Origin: Aequorivita sp. UBA3180
GTDB lineage: Bacteria; Bacteroidota; Bacteroidia; Flavobacteriales; Flavobacteriaceae
Reading direction: 5' to 3'
Length of the DNA stretch: 64,000 bases
NCBI GenBank assembly: GCA_002364215.1
Contig: DEXQ01000008.1
Coordinates: forward strand, 311,468-375,467
Part shown: in pieces, positions 1-8,018 of the stretch
How the letters are laid out: each line of letters begins with the position of its first letter
How positions within the stretch are numbered: position 1 is the stretch's first letter
Program-made: the position numbers and the translations under genes
Notes under the pieces: model-generated
The model's database searches: none
Told to the model about the DNA's origin: nothing
Seen by the model: the letters and a program-made list of their open reading frames with translations, nothing else

Positions 1-564
1 TGTGATGGAGAATTTCCAAGGAAAACAAACTCCCGCCCAAGGGTGCTCCAAATAAAGCGGTAAAGCCCGAAGCCATTCCAGCAATACTGAGGGAGCGCAA
101 TTCTTCGCCTTTTAATCTGAAGATTTTTCCCAACCAACTTCCAGTAGAACCTGTGACCTGAACCAAAGGAGCTTCCGGTCCCAAACTTCCCCCTGAAGCA
201 ACACATAAAAGAGAAGACAATACCATGGACGGATTATTTTTGGGATCTAATTTGCCTTTGTTGAACCGAATGTTGTTTACGATGAGTTGCATTTCACCCG
301 GATCACCGATAAAGTAGATTATCAGCCCGGCCAACAGCCCGCAAATAGCCATTACGGGGATAACGAACCAGCCTTGATAGGCTCCCAAAAAATCGGTAAG
401 GAGCATCAGCACTACCCAGTAACAACCTGAAATCAATCCCCCAAGTAACCCGAGTAGCGCCCAGAGAAGAAACATACGGCTAAAAACGAAAGGATTGAAC
501 CGAATGGGACGATCTAAAATATCAGCATATTTTACAAGTTTTCTTCTTCTTTTCAGTTTCATTT
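1..564 (-). CDS. Voltage-gated chloride channel family protein (ClC), N-terminal part
   Basis: The gene runs off the left edge, so only the first 188 codons are present and the C-terminal half is missing. It encodes a polytopic inner-membrane ClC chloride channel or Cl-/H+ antiporter. After a basic start (MKLKRRRKLVKYAD) come hydrophobic helices and the ClC selectivity signature GGSLGPEAPLVQ at about residues 125-136. A second conserved stretch, SGFTALFGAPLGG, follows at about 165-177. The start at 564 is the only good ATG before the first helix. It ends 19 bases upstream of miaE on the same strand, so the two may be co-transcribed. The family assignment is strong from the motif; channel versus exchanger cannot be judged because the gating glutamate region is only partly visible. 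Confidence 0.88.
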
Positions 565-583
565 CGAAGAATTTAAAAATGAA

Positions 584-1165
584 TTACCCGTGAATAGATT
601 GGTGTTTTCCCAAATCTTTCATTACATCGGCTTCAAAGGAAAGCAGGTCATTCCATTTTTGGTCCACTTCTTTTCGGTCGCCGTATTGGCGGGCAAAGCC
701 GAGGAACATCGTGTAGTGGTTTGCTTCGCTTACCATCAGTTTTCTGTAAAATTCCGCCAATTCTTTGTCTTCCAATTCCTCGCTTAAAAGCCGAAAACGC
801 TCACAACTTCGGGCTTCAATTAAAGCTGCGTATAATAAACGATGAACAAGTTGGGTGGTGCGGCTTCCGCCTTTTGGGAAGAATTGAACAATCTGCAGCA
901 CATATTCGTCCTTTCTGTCGCGGCCTAATACCCAGCCATTCTCAAGGATTTTGTCGTGCACCATTTTGAAATGGCTTATTTCTTCCTTTACCAAAGCAAT
1001 CATTTCCTGAACGAGCTCAGTATATTCCGGAAAGCTCACAATCAAGGAAACCGCTGTGGAAGCTGCCTTCTGCTCGCACCAAGCGTGGTCGGTAAGAATG
1101 TCTTCTATATTTTTTTCAACAATGTTTACCCAGCGAGGGTCTGTGGGAAGTTTTAAACCAAGCAT
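584..1165 (-). CDS. miaE: tRNA-(ms2io6A37) hydroxylase MiaE-like
   Basis: Ferritin-like di-iron protein of 193 residues, the usual MiaE length. MiaE hydroxylates the isopentenyl side chain of ms2i6A at position 37 of tRNAs reading U-starting codons, using O2. The expected ligands can be placed: E31, E62 with H65 (ExxH), E117, and E147 with H150 (second ExxH). The preceding text KLPTDPRWVN is typical of the family N-terminus. It is cytosolic, with no signal peptide. It lies downstream of dnaX with an 88-base gap that contains a short TTTCARG-type repeat, so it probably has its own transcription signal. The identification is good; the substrate in this organism is inferred from the family. Confidence 0.88.
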   Translation of the reverse strand: MLGLKLPTDPRWVNIVEKNIEDILTDHAWCEQKAASTAVSLIVSFPEYTELVQEMIALVKEEISHFKMVHDKILENGWVLGRDRKDEYVLQIVQFFPKGGSRTTQLVHRLLYAALIEARSCERFRLLSEELEDKELAEFYRKLMVSEANHYTMFLGFARQYGDRKEVDQKWNDLLSFEADVMKDLGKHQSIHG

Positions 1166-1173
1166 AAAAATTG

Positions 1174-1201
1174 TTTCAAGTTCAAGGTTTCAGGTTTCAG
1201 G
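1174..1201. repeat. Four degenerate 7-bp tandem units
   Basis: Units TTTCAAG, TTCAAGG, TTTCAGG and TTTCAGG follow one another between dnaX and miaE. Similar TTCAAGGTTTCAGG filler is common between flavobacterial genes, and related text occurs at about 53590. I see no coding or hairpin potential. Confidence 0.5.
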
Positions 1202-1253
1202 TTTTTCTTCAAAAGAATTCGGTTGTTGAACGAAGCCGAAAACTACTGTTTAA

Positions 1254-3044
1254 TTATACATCCAAATCAAATTCCTTCCGCAATTTTTCAATCATCGGAT
1301 TCAATTCCTTCATTTTTTCAAACTTTTCACGAGTGGTGTAAGCATACCTTTTTTCAGCGGTTTCGTTTACGGTTATGTCCAGATCTATATCGTAATTCTG
1401 AAGTTTTTCACGCAAAAAACCAAGCAATTCGTACTTTGCGCGTTCTACTTCGGTCTTTATGGTTTGGTTTGGGAATTCAAGATGAATGATGGCGCCATCC
1501 AGTTTTGGAACTCCCATCGTTAAATGTGAAAGCAGGTTATATTTTCCATCACCTTCAACGTTTGCCGTATACTCCGTCCAAGCAGCCTGCATTTCTTCCT
1601 CAGAAAAATGGTTAACGGGAAGATTTTCAGCATCCGGTTGGTTTGCAACCAGTTCTTGCTTTATCTCCTGCTTTTTCTGAATGCTTTTCAGTGAAAGCGC
1701 GGAAACCTTTTTGGCGTTTCTTTCAGCTAGGATTTGGGGGCGTTCGATAACCTTTTCAGCTTGTCCGTTGTCAGTTTTCGGTTGTGTGTTTTCATTGCCA
1801 ATTGCCTCTGAAGGTTCACTTACTTCTCTTTTTTCAGATTCGAATTCGGTTTCTATTTCGTTTTTTTTCGGAGATTGGGGCGCAATAGTTCCCGCGGAAG
1901 TTATCTTTTCCGAAGTAAATTTTTCACTCTTAAAATAGGAGGGAGGTATTACGAAACGCTGGCCGTTATTGGAGTTTTTTTTTTCGCCCTGAAAAGTTAG
2001 GGAAGCAAGCTGCATTAGGCAAAGTTCTACCAATAGCCGTTGGTTTTGACTTTTTTTATATTTCAAGTCGCAGGTGTTTGCAATGTCAATGCCGTTAATT
2101 AAAAACTGTGTATCTGTTTTCTGGGATTGTTCAAAATACATTGCTTTTACCTGTTCGCCAACTTCCAATAAATCTATAGTTTGCTGGTTTTTGCAGACCA
2201 AAAGATCGCGGAAATGGGATGCGAGGCCCATTATAAAATGGTGCCCATCAAATCCTTTAGACAGAATATCGTTGTAAGTAACTAAAACCTGCGGAATGTT
2301 GTTCTCCAAAAGCAAATAGGTTATTTGAAAGTACCACGTATAATCCAGTACGTTCAGATTTTCGGTAACGGCTTCGCGGGTCAGGTTTTTTCCAGCGAAA
2401 CTAACAACCCTATCAAAAATAGAGAGTGCGTCACGCAAAGCTCCATCAGCTTTCTGGGCGATAATGTGCAAGGCGTCGTCTTCGGCATCTATATTTTCCG
2501 CCTTTGCAACTTCGGCTAAATGTTCCTTAATATCACGCACGCCGATTCTTCTGAAATCAAAAATCTGGCAGCGTGAAAGTATGGTGGGTATTATTTTGTG
2601 CTTTTCGGTAGTTGCCAAAATGAAAATGGCGTGCTTCGGCGGTTCTTCCAAGGTTTTTAGAAAAGCATTAAAAGCCGCTGAAGAGAGCATATGCACCTCA
2701 TCAATAATATAAACCTTGTATTTTCCAACCTGAGGTGGGATTCTAACCTGATCTATCAAATTACGGATATCATCAACGGAGTTGTTGGAGGCGGCATCGA
2801 GTTCAAAAATATTAAAAGCGAAATCTTCACCTTCCCTTTCTGTGCCGTCCTGGTTTATTTTCTTGGCGAGAATTCGTGCGCAAGTTGTTTTTCCCACACC
2901 GCGCGGTCCCGTAAAAAGCAATGCTTGCGCGAGGTGATTGTTTTCTATGGCATTTTCCAAAGTATTTGTAATGGCCTGTTGCCCTACAACGTCTTTAAAA
3001 ACGGCAGGGCGGTATTTGCGGGCTGATACAATGAAGTGTTCCAT
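1254..3044 (-). CDS. dnaX: DNA polymerase III subunit gamma/tau
   Basis: Clamp-loader ATPase of 596 residues. The AAA+ module has Walker A GPRGVGKTT at 46-54, Walker B IDEVHML and an SRC motif (SRCQIFDF). The four-cysteine zinc module that usually follows Walker A is absent: the text goes directly from CARILAKKINQ to an acidic stretch and FNIFELDAASNN. Domain III ends near residue 350 with LVELCLMQLA. After it comes a long Lys/Glu-rich linker and a C-terminal tau domain. An A10 run (complement 1975-1984, codons about 354-357) sits exactly at the end of domain III and could generate a short gamma form. I chose the start at 3044 because MEHFIVSARKYRP is the canonical N-terminus and a TATATTTG box lies just upstream. 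A frame extension to 3194 would run through the RNase P RNA. Confidence 0.95.
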   Translation of the reverse strand: MEHFIVSARKYRPAVFKDVVGQQAITNTLENAIENNHLAQALLFTGPRGVGKTTCARILAKKINQDGTEREGEDFAFNIFELDAASNNSVDDIRNLIDQVRIPPQVGKYKVYIIDEVHMLSSAAFNAFLKTLEEPPKHAIFILATTEKHKIIPTILSRCQIFDFRRIGVRDIKEHLAEVAKAENIDAEDDALHIIAQKADGALRDALSIFDRVVSFAGKNLTREAVTENLNVLDYTWYFQITYLLLENNIPQVLVTYNDILSKGFDGHHFIMGLASHFRDLLVCKNQQTIDLLEVGEQVKAMYFEQSQKTDTQFLINGIDIANTCDLKYKKSQNQRLLVELCLMQLASLTFQGEKKNSNNGQRFVIPPSYFKSEKFTSEKITSAGTIAPQSPKKNEIETEFESEKREVSEPSEAIGNENTQPKTDNGQAEKVIERPQILAERNAKKVSALSLKSIQKKQEIKQELVANQPDAENLPVNHFSEEEMQAAWTEYTANVEGDGKYNLLSHLTMGVPKLDGAIIHLEFPNQTIKTEVERAKYELLGFLREKLQNYDIDLDITVNETAEKRYAYTTREKFEKMKELNPMIEKLRKEFDLDV

Positions 3045-3054
3045 AGTGCGGAAA

Positions 3055-3062
3055 CAAATATA
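3055..3062 (-). promoter_or_regulatory. -7 promoter box of dnaX
   Basis: On the minus strand the sequence reads TATATTTG, a perfect match to the Bacteroidota -7 consensus TAnnTTTG. It lies 10 bases before the chosen dnaX ATG, predicting a very short leader and fixing the start at 3044. No clear -33 TTTG is seen. Confidence 0.6.
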
Positions 3063-3126
3063 AAGATGTACAACGGGTTTTAAAAAAATAGCTGTTCGTA
3101 TTTTCCTATATTTATTAACATTGGAG

Positions 3127-3134
3127 TACTTTTG
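3127..3134 (+). promoter_or_regulatory. -7 promoter box of rnpB
   Basis: TACTTTTG matches TAnnTTTG and ends four bases before the predicted 5' end of the RNase P RNA at 3139, which is the expected distance to the transcription start. The -33 element is weak (TTTTCC near 3101). Confidence 0.65.
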
Positions 3135-3138
3135 CACA

Positions 3139-3450
3139 GCAGGCCGCCTTATCGCTGCCGAAGTTAATTCGGGAGAGGAAAGTCCGGACACCATAGGGAA
3201 GCATAGCGGCTAACGGCCGTCGGTCCCGAACTCGCTTCGGGATTAGGACAAGTGCAACAGAAAGGATGTACAGGTAATGCTGTAGTGAAACCAGGTAAAC
3301 TCTATGCGGTGAAATGCCACGTAAACCTGTGCTTGAGGGTACCCGCCCGATGCAGGAGGGTAGGCAGATGGAGCGTGCGGGTAACCGTACGTCTAGATAA
3401 ATGATAAGGGTTAGCTACTGGCTGATACAGAACCCGGCTTATAGGCCTGC
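3139..3450 (+). ncRNA. rnpB: RNase P RNA, bacterial class A
   Basis: Catalytic RNA that removes 5' leaders from pre-tRNAs. The ends pair as helix P1: GCAGGCC at 3139-3145 with GGCCTGC at 3444-3450. Conserved core elements are visible in order: GAGGAAAGTCCGGAC near 3173, ACAGAAA near 3257, GGTAAACTC near 3294, AGATAAATGATAA near 3395, and ACAGAACCCGGCTTA near 3427. Length is about 312 nucleotides. It is followed at once by a T-rich tract (3452-3466) that can end transcription after P1. It is divergent from dnaX and convergent with the 3457 gene, whose stop codon lies inside that T-rich tract. Identification is certain from the core; the exact ends are inferred from P1. Confidence 0.96.
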
Positions 3451-3456
3451 ATTTTT

Positions 3457-3840
3457 TTATTTTTCTTCGGCAATTAATTTCTCAATCCACAGTTTTGCTT
3501 CATCCAAATCTTTAAAAACGCCAAAGGGCCAATTGTAGAAAGTTTTTTCAAAATTTGCATTTTTGATACAGTTGTCGGTATAGCATACAATAGCTATTCC
3601 AACCATTTTGGCATAACGAGTATTGTAGAGTTCGGGATTTAGGTTTATGGCGTATTGGTTTATTCGATTGTCAATATAACCAAAACTTCTTTCGGAGTAA
3701 TATTCGGCAAATACTTCATGAAGCGCAGCGATATGCTCTAATTCAATCAAAACACCTTCCTTCACAGTGGCAGTAACACAGTGTTCGGTTAGTTCCATGA
3801 CAATAAAGCCTAAATCAATAGTTTTATTTGTGAACGACAA
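3457..3840 (-). CDS. STAS/SpoIIAA-like hypothetical protein
   Basis: Small cytosolic protein of 127 residues with no signal peptide or membrane segment. Alternating beta and alpha segments fit a SpoIIAA/STAS-like fold; this is inference, not a motif match. It is a distant paralogue of the 126-residue protein at 27292-27672. Both carry an F-x-YI/VI-D-R text near the middle, a GIAIV/GMAIV strand, and a C-terminal F-x-D/N-L-x-x-A-x-x-W helix (FKDLDEAKLW here). It is the last gene of the operon with rsmD, 11 bases after the rsmD stop. Its own stop overlaps the T-rich end of rnpB on the other strand. Function unknown. Confidence 0.8.
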   Translation of the reverse strand: MSFTNKTIDLGFIVMELTEHCVTATVKEGVLIELEHIAALHEVFAEYYSERSFGYIDNRINQYAINLNPELYNTRYAKMVGIAIVCYTDNCIKNANFEKTFYNWPFGVFKDLDEAKLWIEKLIAEEK

Positions 3841-3851
3841 GATTATTTGTT

Positions 3852-4385
3852 TTAATTAAAAAAACTGAATACGGAACTTCCGTATTTGCGTGCTTCTACA
3901 AAATGGGGAAATGAGGAAAGATCATTTTGTTTTGCGTGTTCAATAATAAGCATTCCTTCCGAATTCAACAAAGAATTGGCCATAATTACTTCCACCAGCT
4001 TCTTTAATGCTTCGGTTGTAAAGTCATAGGGAGGGTCTGCAAAGATTACATCATAGTTGCCCGATGCTTTCTCCAAATATTTGCTTACATCAGATTTTAC
4101 GGTACTGATGGGGAATTCAAATTCTTCTGAAATCTTGTTGATATACTGGATGCATCCCAAATGCCCATCAACCGCCGTAATAGCGGGGACGCCGCGAGAG
4201 GCAAACTCAAAACTGATGTTACCTGTTCCTGCAAACAAATCTAAAACTGTAATTTCATCAAAATAATACCGAACCCTTAAAATGTTGAAAAGGGCCTCTT
4301 TCGCAAAATCGGTCGTGGGACGCACGGGCAAGTTTTTAGGGGCCGTTAATCTTCTTCCTTTATATGTTCCCGAAATGATCCGCAT
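3852..4385 (-). CDS. rsmD: 16S rRNA (guanine966-N2)-methyltransferase RsmD
   Basis: Class I SAM-dependent methyltransferase of 177 residues that modifies G966 in the small-subunit rRNA during late 30S assembly. The N-terminus MRIISGTYKGRRL is typical. The SAM loop is DLFAGTGNISFEF at about residues 49-61, and the catalytic DPPY motif appears as FADPPYDF near residue 115. Length matches the family. Its start codon shares one base (4385) with the stop of the DUF3822 gene, so translation is probably coupled. rsmD beside DUF3822 is a recurring arrangement in flavobacteria. Confidence 0.93.
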   Translation of the reverse strand: MRIISGTYKGRRLTAPKNLPVRPTTDFAKEALFNILRVRYYFDEITVLDLFAGTGNISFEFASRGVPAITAVDGHLGCIQYINKISEEFEFPISTVKSDVSKYLEKASGNYDVIFADPPYDFTTEALKKLVEVIMANSLLNSEGMLIIEHAKQNDLSSFPHFVEARKYGSSVFSFFN

Positions 4386-5206
4386 TAAATCACGTTTTTT
4401 AGTATGAAATGGTTGTGTGGCCTATCGTTGCCCAAGTTTTTTATGGAAGTAAAATTTGAATCCATAAACTCCAAATTGCGTATATAGGTATAGGCAATTT
4501 TGAAGTTTTCATCATCCTTTTCAATTTCGCCACAAAGAATTACCGGGATATTTTCTGGATTTAGTTTCAATTGCTCCATACAGAAAAGCGTATAATAAAT
4601 AAAGTCTTCGGGGGTTTTATAGGTATAGCTATTGCAAAGTTGAAGTTCGCTATTTTTCAAAACTATGCAGTCAAAACTGTTTTTCTGAAAGTGTAAATAC
4701 ATTTTGGGCAGTGAGTACTTTTCTTTTTCAAGAATTGTTTTCAACATTATGGTAACGGAATGATAATAGCTAAATGAGCCATATTTTTCAAAGAAAAAAT
4801 TGTTAATGTTCATAAATGGCACATAGACCACAACGATGTTCTGGTTTTCAACCAAATCGTGCGCCATATAATCATTGGCCAATATTTTTGAATTGAACTT
4901 TAAATATTCGCTGGCTTTAGTTTCATCAAACAAGGGCGCGGGAACCAAACTATAAATGGGGGTGGAGTAAACAACTGAAACTTCAGCAAAGTCTGTATTC
5001 AAAATATTATTCTTGAACATTATTGATTCAATATCAATCAATAGTTCGTCGGGCGTGGTGCTGTGGTCCAATACTTTTTCTATAAAGAAAATAGGCTCCT
5101 CACTCGCTGGGTTTGTCACTAAAAAAGAAAGCCCGTTCAAAGAAATTTGAACGGACAGTCTATTGTTTATTGTATTGTTTATATTATTTGTCTTTTGCTG
5201 CATCAT
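4385..5206 (-). CDS. DUF3822 family protein
   Basis: Hypothetical protein of 273 residues. The opening LSVQISLNGLSFLV, after an Asn-rich leader, matches the start typical of DUF3822. The fold is expected to be actin/ASKHA-like, as for type IV pilus assembly ATPase-type proteins; that is family knowledge, not visible here. Its start overlaps the end of the upstream gene by 23 bases and its end overlaps rsmD by one base. A strong hairpin followed by a T-rich stretch lies inside codons 18-25. Function is unknown; conserved linkage to rsmD suggests co-regulation only. Confidence 0.82.
   Translation of the reverse strand: MMQQKTNNINNTINNRLSVQISLNGLSFLVTNPASEEPIFFIEKVLDHSTTPDELLIDIESIMFKNNILNTDFAEVSVVYSTPIYSLVPAPLFDETKASEYLKFNSKILANDYMAHDLVENQNIVVVYVPFMNINNFFFEKYGSFSYYHSVTIMLKTILEKEKYSLPKMYLHFQKNSFDCIVLKNSELQLCNSYTYKTPEDFIYYTLFCMEQLKLNPENIPVILCGEIEKDDENFKIAYTYIRNLEFMDSNFTSIKNLGNDRPHNHFILKNVI
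5133..5154 (-). terminator. Terminator-like hairpin inside the start of the DUF3822 gene
   Basis: Perfect 9-bp stem CCGTTCAAA / TTTGAACGG with a 4-base loop. On the minus strand it is followed by GCTTTCTTTTTT. It sits about 30 bases after the stop of the 5184-5846 gene yet within the coding sequence of the next gene, so it could attenuate the operon. The same bases encode a conserved protein segment, so chance is possible. Confidence 0.4.
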
Positions 5207-5846
5207 AAATTTTTGGCCAGTTTCCTGAAGTATTAACGTCTTCCAGGGAACCTACTTTTATATCTGGACCATTAACGCCATCAACAGATTGAACTTGCAT
5301 TTCCTGAGTTAAAAGATCCTTGTCCAGATCGCCTAAAATTACCTTTTTTGAAACCTTGGCTTCAAAAACGGAATAGGTGGCATCGTTTTTCGTGATTTTT
5401 CCAGCTTTTAGGTCAAACTTAGCGTCCACGCCTTTCACCGGAACATTCATCATGGTTTTGTATCTGTTTGTACTTCCGTAAAGGGAATCTTTAACGGGAG
5501 TGAATCCTAAAGTATCTATAAGGGATTCTTCAATAAAATAACCTTCGCTAATTCCAAAGGCTTTGTTTTTTGCAACATCGGCATAACTTGTATCACGTCT
5601 TTGTGTGATGGCAAATTTAGCAGTGTCAATAAAACTTATCAAACTGTCCCAATCACCTGTAAAACTTCCTGTTATTTCCTTATGGGCAAGTTCTGCAGCC
5701 TGGATGTCTTTTAAATTCTCAATTACTTTTACGTAACGTGCTTCTTTAATTTTATTGAATTCCACCGGGCCCATAACTGAGTTCCATAATTTCCAGCCCA
5801 AAAAGATGATGACAATCCAAAGAACAATCTGAATTACTAATTTCAT
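5184..5846 (-). CDS. Membrane-anchored hypothetical protein
   Basis: Protein of 220 residues with one N-terminal membrane helix (about residues 3-22, LVIQIVLWIVIIFLGWKLW) and a periplasmic remainder. The short-helix-then-soluble layout, followed by NKIKEARYVKVIENLKDI, resembles a pseudopilin-type stalk, but there is no clear prepilin peptidase site, so I do not claim one. It is the first gene of the operon with DUF3822, rsmD and the STAS-like protein. Its stop lies 23 bases inside the DUF3822 gene. Function unknown. Confidence 0.75.
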   Translation of the reverse strand: MKLVIQIVLWIVIIFLGWKLWNSVMGPVEFNKIKEARYVKVIENLKDIQAAELAHKEITGSFTGDWDSLISFIDTAKFAITQRRDTSYADVAKNKAFGISEGYFIEESLIDTLGFTPVKDSLYGSTNRYKTMMNVPVKGVDAKFDLKAGKITKNDATYSVFEAKVSKKVILGDLDKDLLTQEMQVQSVDGVNGPDIKVGSLEDVNTSGNWPKIYDAAKDK

Positions 5847-5889
5847 TATTGATATTATTTAAGTGTTGATTTTACTAAAAGGTCTATCG

Positions 5890-5918
5890 CAAATCTACAA
5901 TTTTTTTTTGTTCACAAA
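5890..5918 (-). promoter_or_regulatory. Promoter of the 5846-to-3457 operon
   Basis: On the minus strand TTTG (5918-5915), a 17-base spacer and TAGATTTG (5897-5890) match the TTTG-N17-23-TAnnTTTG consensus. The start codon is about 44 bases downstream at 5846. Confidence 0.6.
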
Positions 5919-5974
5919 AGTATATTCCGAAAAAATCATACCTATCTTTAAACCCTCATTGATAGTAGTGAAAG

Positions 5975-7396
5975 ATGAATGTATCTGAATTTTACAGTTT
6001 TTTAAAAAATGATTTTCCACATACCACCACCCCTAAACAGGATATTGCGCTTCAATTGTTGGCCAAATTTGTGCTGGGCACGAACAAAAATGAAACGTTT
6101 TTATTAAAAGGATATGCAGGAACCGGGAAAACAACAATCGTAGGTTCATTGGTTAAAAATTTGTCCAAAGTAAAAAAGCGTTCCGTACTATTGGCACCCA
6201 CCGGAAGGGCTGCAAAAGTGATAAGTAACTATTCAAACAAGCAGGCTTTCACTATTCATAAAAAAATATATTTTCCAAAAAGCGAAAAAGGTTCCGTGTC
6301 TTTCACTTTACAGCAAAACAAGCATCGCGACACAATTTTTATAGTAGATGAAGCTTCGATGATTCCAGATATAAACCAAGATTCAAAATTGTTTGAAAAT
6401 GGTTCTCTGCTGGACGATTTGATGCAATACGTATATAGCGGTAATAATTGTAAACTATTGTTGATTGGAGATTCTGCCCAATTGCCCCCAGTGCATTTGG
6501 ACATAAGTCCTGCGCTTGATGCACTTCTACTTGAAAATCAGTACAATCGTGAAGTAATAAAACTTGAATTGGATGAAGTAGTACGTCAGCAAAAAGACAG
6601 TGGCATTTTGGAAAATGCTACAAAAATTAGAGAACGCCTCGACGATGAACTATATGAAGCATTTAAATTTTCCGGGACAAATTTTCAAGATATCATCCGC
6701 CCCGTCGATGGCCAGGAGATTATGGATGCAATAAACGATAGTTATTCATCTTTAGGAAATGAAGATACTGTTATTATTGTTCGCTCAAATAAAAGGGCGA
6801 ATCTCTACAATCAAAGCATTCGCGAGCGCATCCTTTTTCAAGAATCCGAACTTTCGGCAGGTGATTATTTAATGGTGGTAAAGAACAATTATTTTTGGGT
6901 GGATAGTACCAGTGAGGCAGGTTTTATTGCCAATGGCGATATAATTGAGGTTTTGGAAATTTTCGCTTTTAAGGAATTATATGGGTTTCGTTTCGCCGAA
7001 GTGAAAATCAGAATGGTAGATTATCCAAATATGAAACCTCTGGAAACCGTACTTCTTTTGGACACTTTAACCTCTGAAAGCCCTTCGCTAACGTATGATG
7101 AATCCAACAAACTTTACCAAGAAGTAATGAAGGATTATGTTTCAGAAAAATCTAAATACAAGAAGTTTCTGGCAGTAAAAAACAATAAATATTTTAATGC
7201 GCTACAGGTGAAATTCAGTTATGCCATTACCTGCCACAAATCGCAGGGAGGGCAGTGGAACACTGTTTTTGTGGAGCAGCCATATCTTCCAAACGGTATT
7301 GATAAAGAATACCTACGCTGGCTTTATACAGCAGTAACTCGTGCCCGCGAAAAGTTGTATTTAATAGGTTTTAAGGACGAATTTTTTGTAGATTAG
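5975..7396 (+). CDS. RecD-like ATP-dependent DNA helicase (UvrD/RecD superfamily 1)
   Basis: SF1 helicase of 473 residues. Walker A is GYAGTGKTT at 46-54, motif II is FIVDEASM at about 122-129, motif III GDSAQLPPV near 166, and the C-terminal UvrD_C_2 block contains YAITCHKSQGGQW near 410 and LYTAVTRAREKLY near 450. It is short for RecD2 and lacks the long N-terminal helix-hairpin-helix region, so it is a stand-alone RecD-like helicase of the type common in Bacteroidota. Likely role is DNA repair or exonuclease-coupled unwinding. The next gene starts six bases after its stop. Confidence 0.88.
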   Translation: MNVSEFYSFLKNDFPHTTTPKQDIALQLLAKFVLGTNKNETFLLKGYAGTGKTTIVGSLVKNLSKVKKRSVLLAPTGRAAKVISNYSNKQAFTIHKKIYFPKSEKGSVSFTLQQNKHRDTIFIVDEASMIPDINQDSKLFENGSLLDDLMQYVYSGNNCKLLLIGDSAQLPPVHLDISPALDALLLENQYNREVIKLELDEVVRQQKDSGILENATKIRERLDDELYEAFKFSGTNFQDIIRPVDGQEIMDAINDSYSSLGNEDTVIIVRSNKRANLYNQSIRERILFQESELSAGDYLMVVKNNYFWVDSTSEAGFIANGDIIEVLEIFAFKELYGFRFAEVKIRMVDYPNMKPLETVLLLDTLTSESPSLTYDESNKLYQEVMKDYVSEKSKYKKFLAVKNNKYFNALQVKFSYAITCHKSQGGQWNTVFVEQPYLPNGIDKEYLRWLYTAVTRAREKLYLIGFKDEFFVD

Positions 7397-7402
7397 TGGT
7401 TC

Positions 7403-7981
7403 ATGGAAAACTTGGAAATCGTCATCAGTATTTTTTTGGGCATTGGTTTGGCCGCTGCCGTAGGTTTCCGTGTTTTCTTGCCATTATTGGTCTTGAGCTT
7501 AGCCGGTTATTATGAAGTTATCCCTCTGAATGAAAGTTGGCAATGGATGGGAAGTTTAACGGCTGTAATTACTATGGGTGTTGCAACTGCTGTGGAAATA
7601 TTTGGATATTACATTCCTTGGCTCGACAATTTGTTGGATACAATAGCATTGCCTTTGGCAACCTTGGCAGGGACTGCAGTTATGGTTGCCACGGTTACCG
7701 ACTTAAGCCCTGTTGTTACTTGGTCTTTGGCCATTATTGCCGGTGGTGGCACTGCCGCTGCAATTAAAGGAAATGCATCCGCAGCAAGGTTAACTTCAAC
7801 CGCGACAACAGCTGGTACTGCAAACCCTATAATAGCAACCGTGGAAACAGCAATTGCTGCAGTTATGGCTTTTGCTTCTATATTTATACCTATTTTGGCT
7901 TTTTTACTTGTGGTATTTCTGTTTTTTGTGATATTTCGATTCTATAAAAAGCTTCGCAAAAAAAGATTGCCACCAACTTAA
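7403..7981 (+). CDS. DUF4126 family membrane protein
   Basis: Very hydrophobic protein of 192 residues with about five membrane helices. Gly/Ala-rich internal text (GGGTAAAIKGNASAARLTSTATT near 115-137) and the opening ISIFLGIGLAAAVGFRVFLPL are typical of DUF4126. It ends with a basic tail KKLRKKRLPP. It follows the RecD-like gene by six bases and precedes the KdsB-KdnB gene by 37. Function unknown. Confidence 0.85.
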   Translation: MENLEIVISIFLGIGLAAAVGFRVFLPLLVLSLAGYYEVIPLNESWQWMGSLTAVITMGVATAVEIFGYYIPWLDNLLDTIALPLATLAGTAVMVATVTDLSPVVTWSLAIIAGGGTAAAIKGNASAARLTSTATTAGTANPIIATVETAIAAVMAFASIFIPILAFLLVVFLFFVIFRFYKKLRKKRLPPT

Positions 7982-8018
7982 ACTTCTTATTTTTGAAATC
8001 ATTTTTAAAAACTTCGAC

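Noticed and set aside
3045..3194. N-terminal extension of DnaX by 50 codons
   Set aside because: It overlaps the RNase P RNA and its promoter, the text is unlike any DnaX, and a consensus -7 box lies just before the ATG at 3044.
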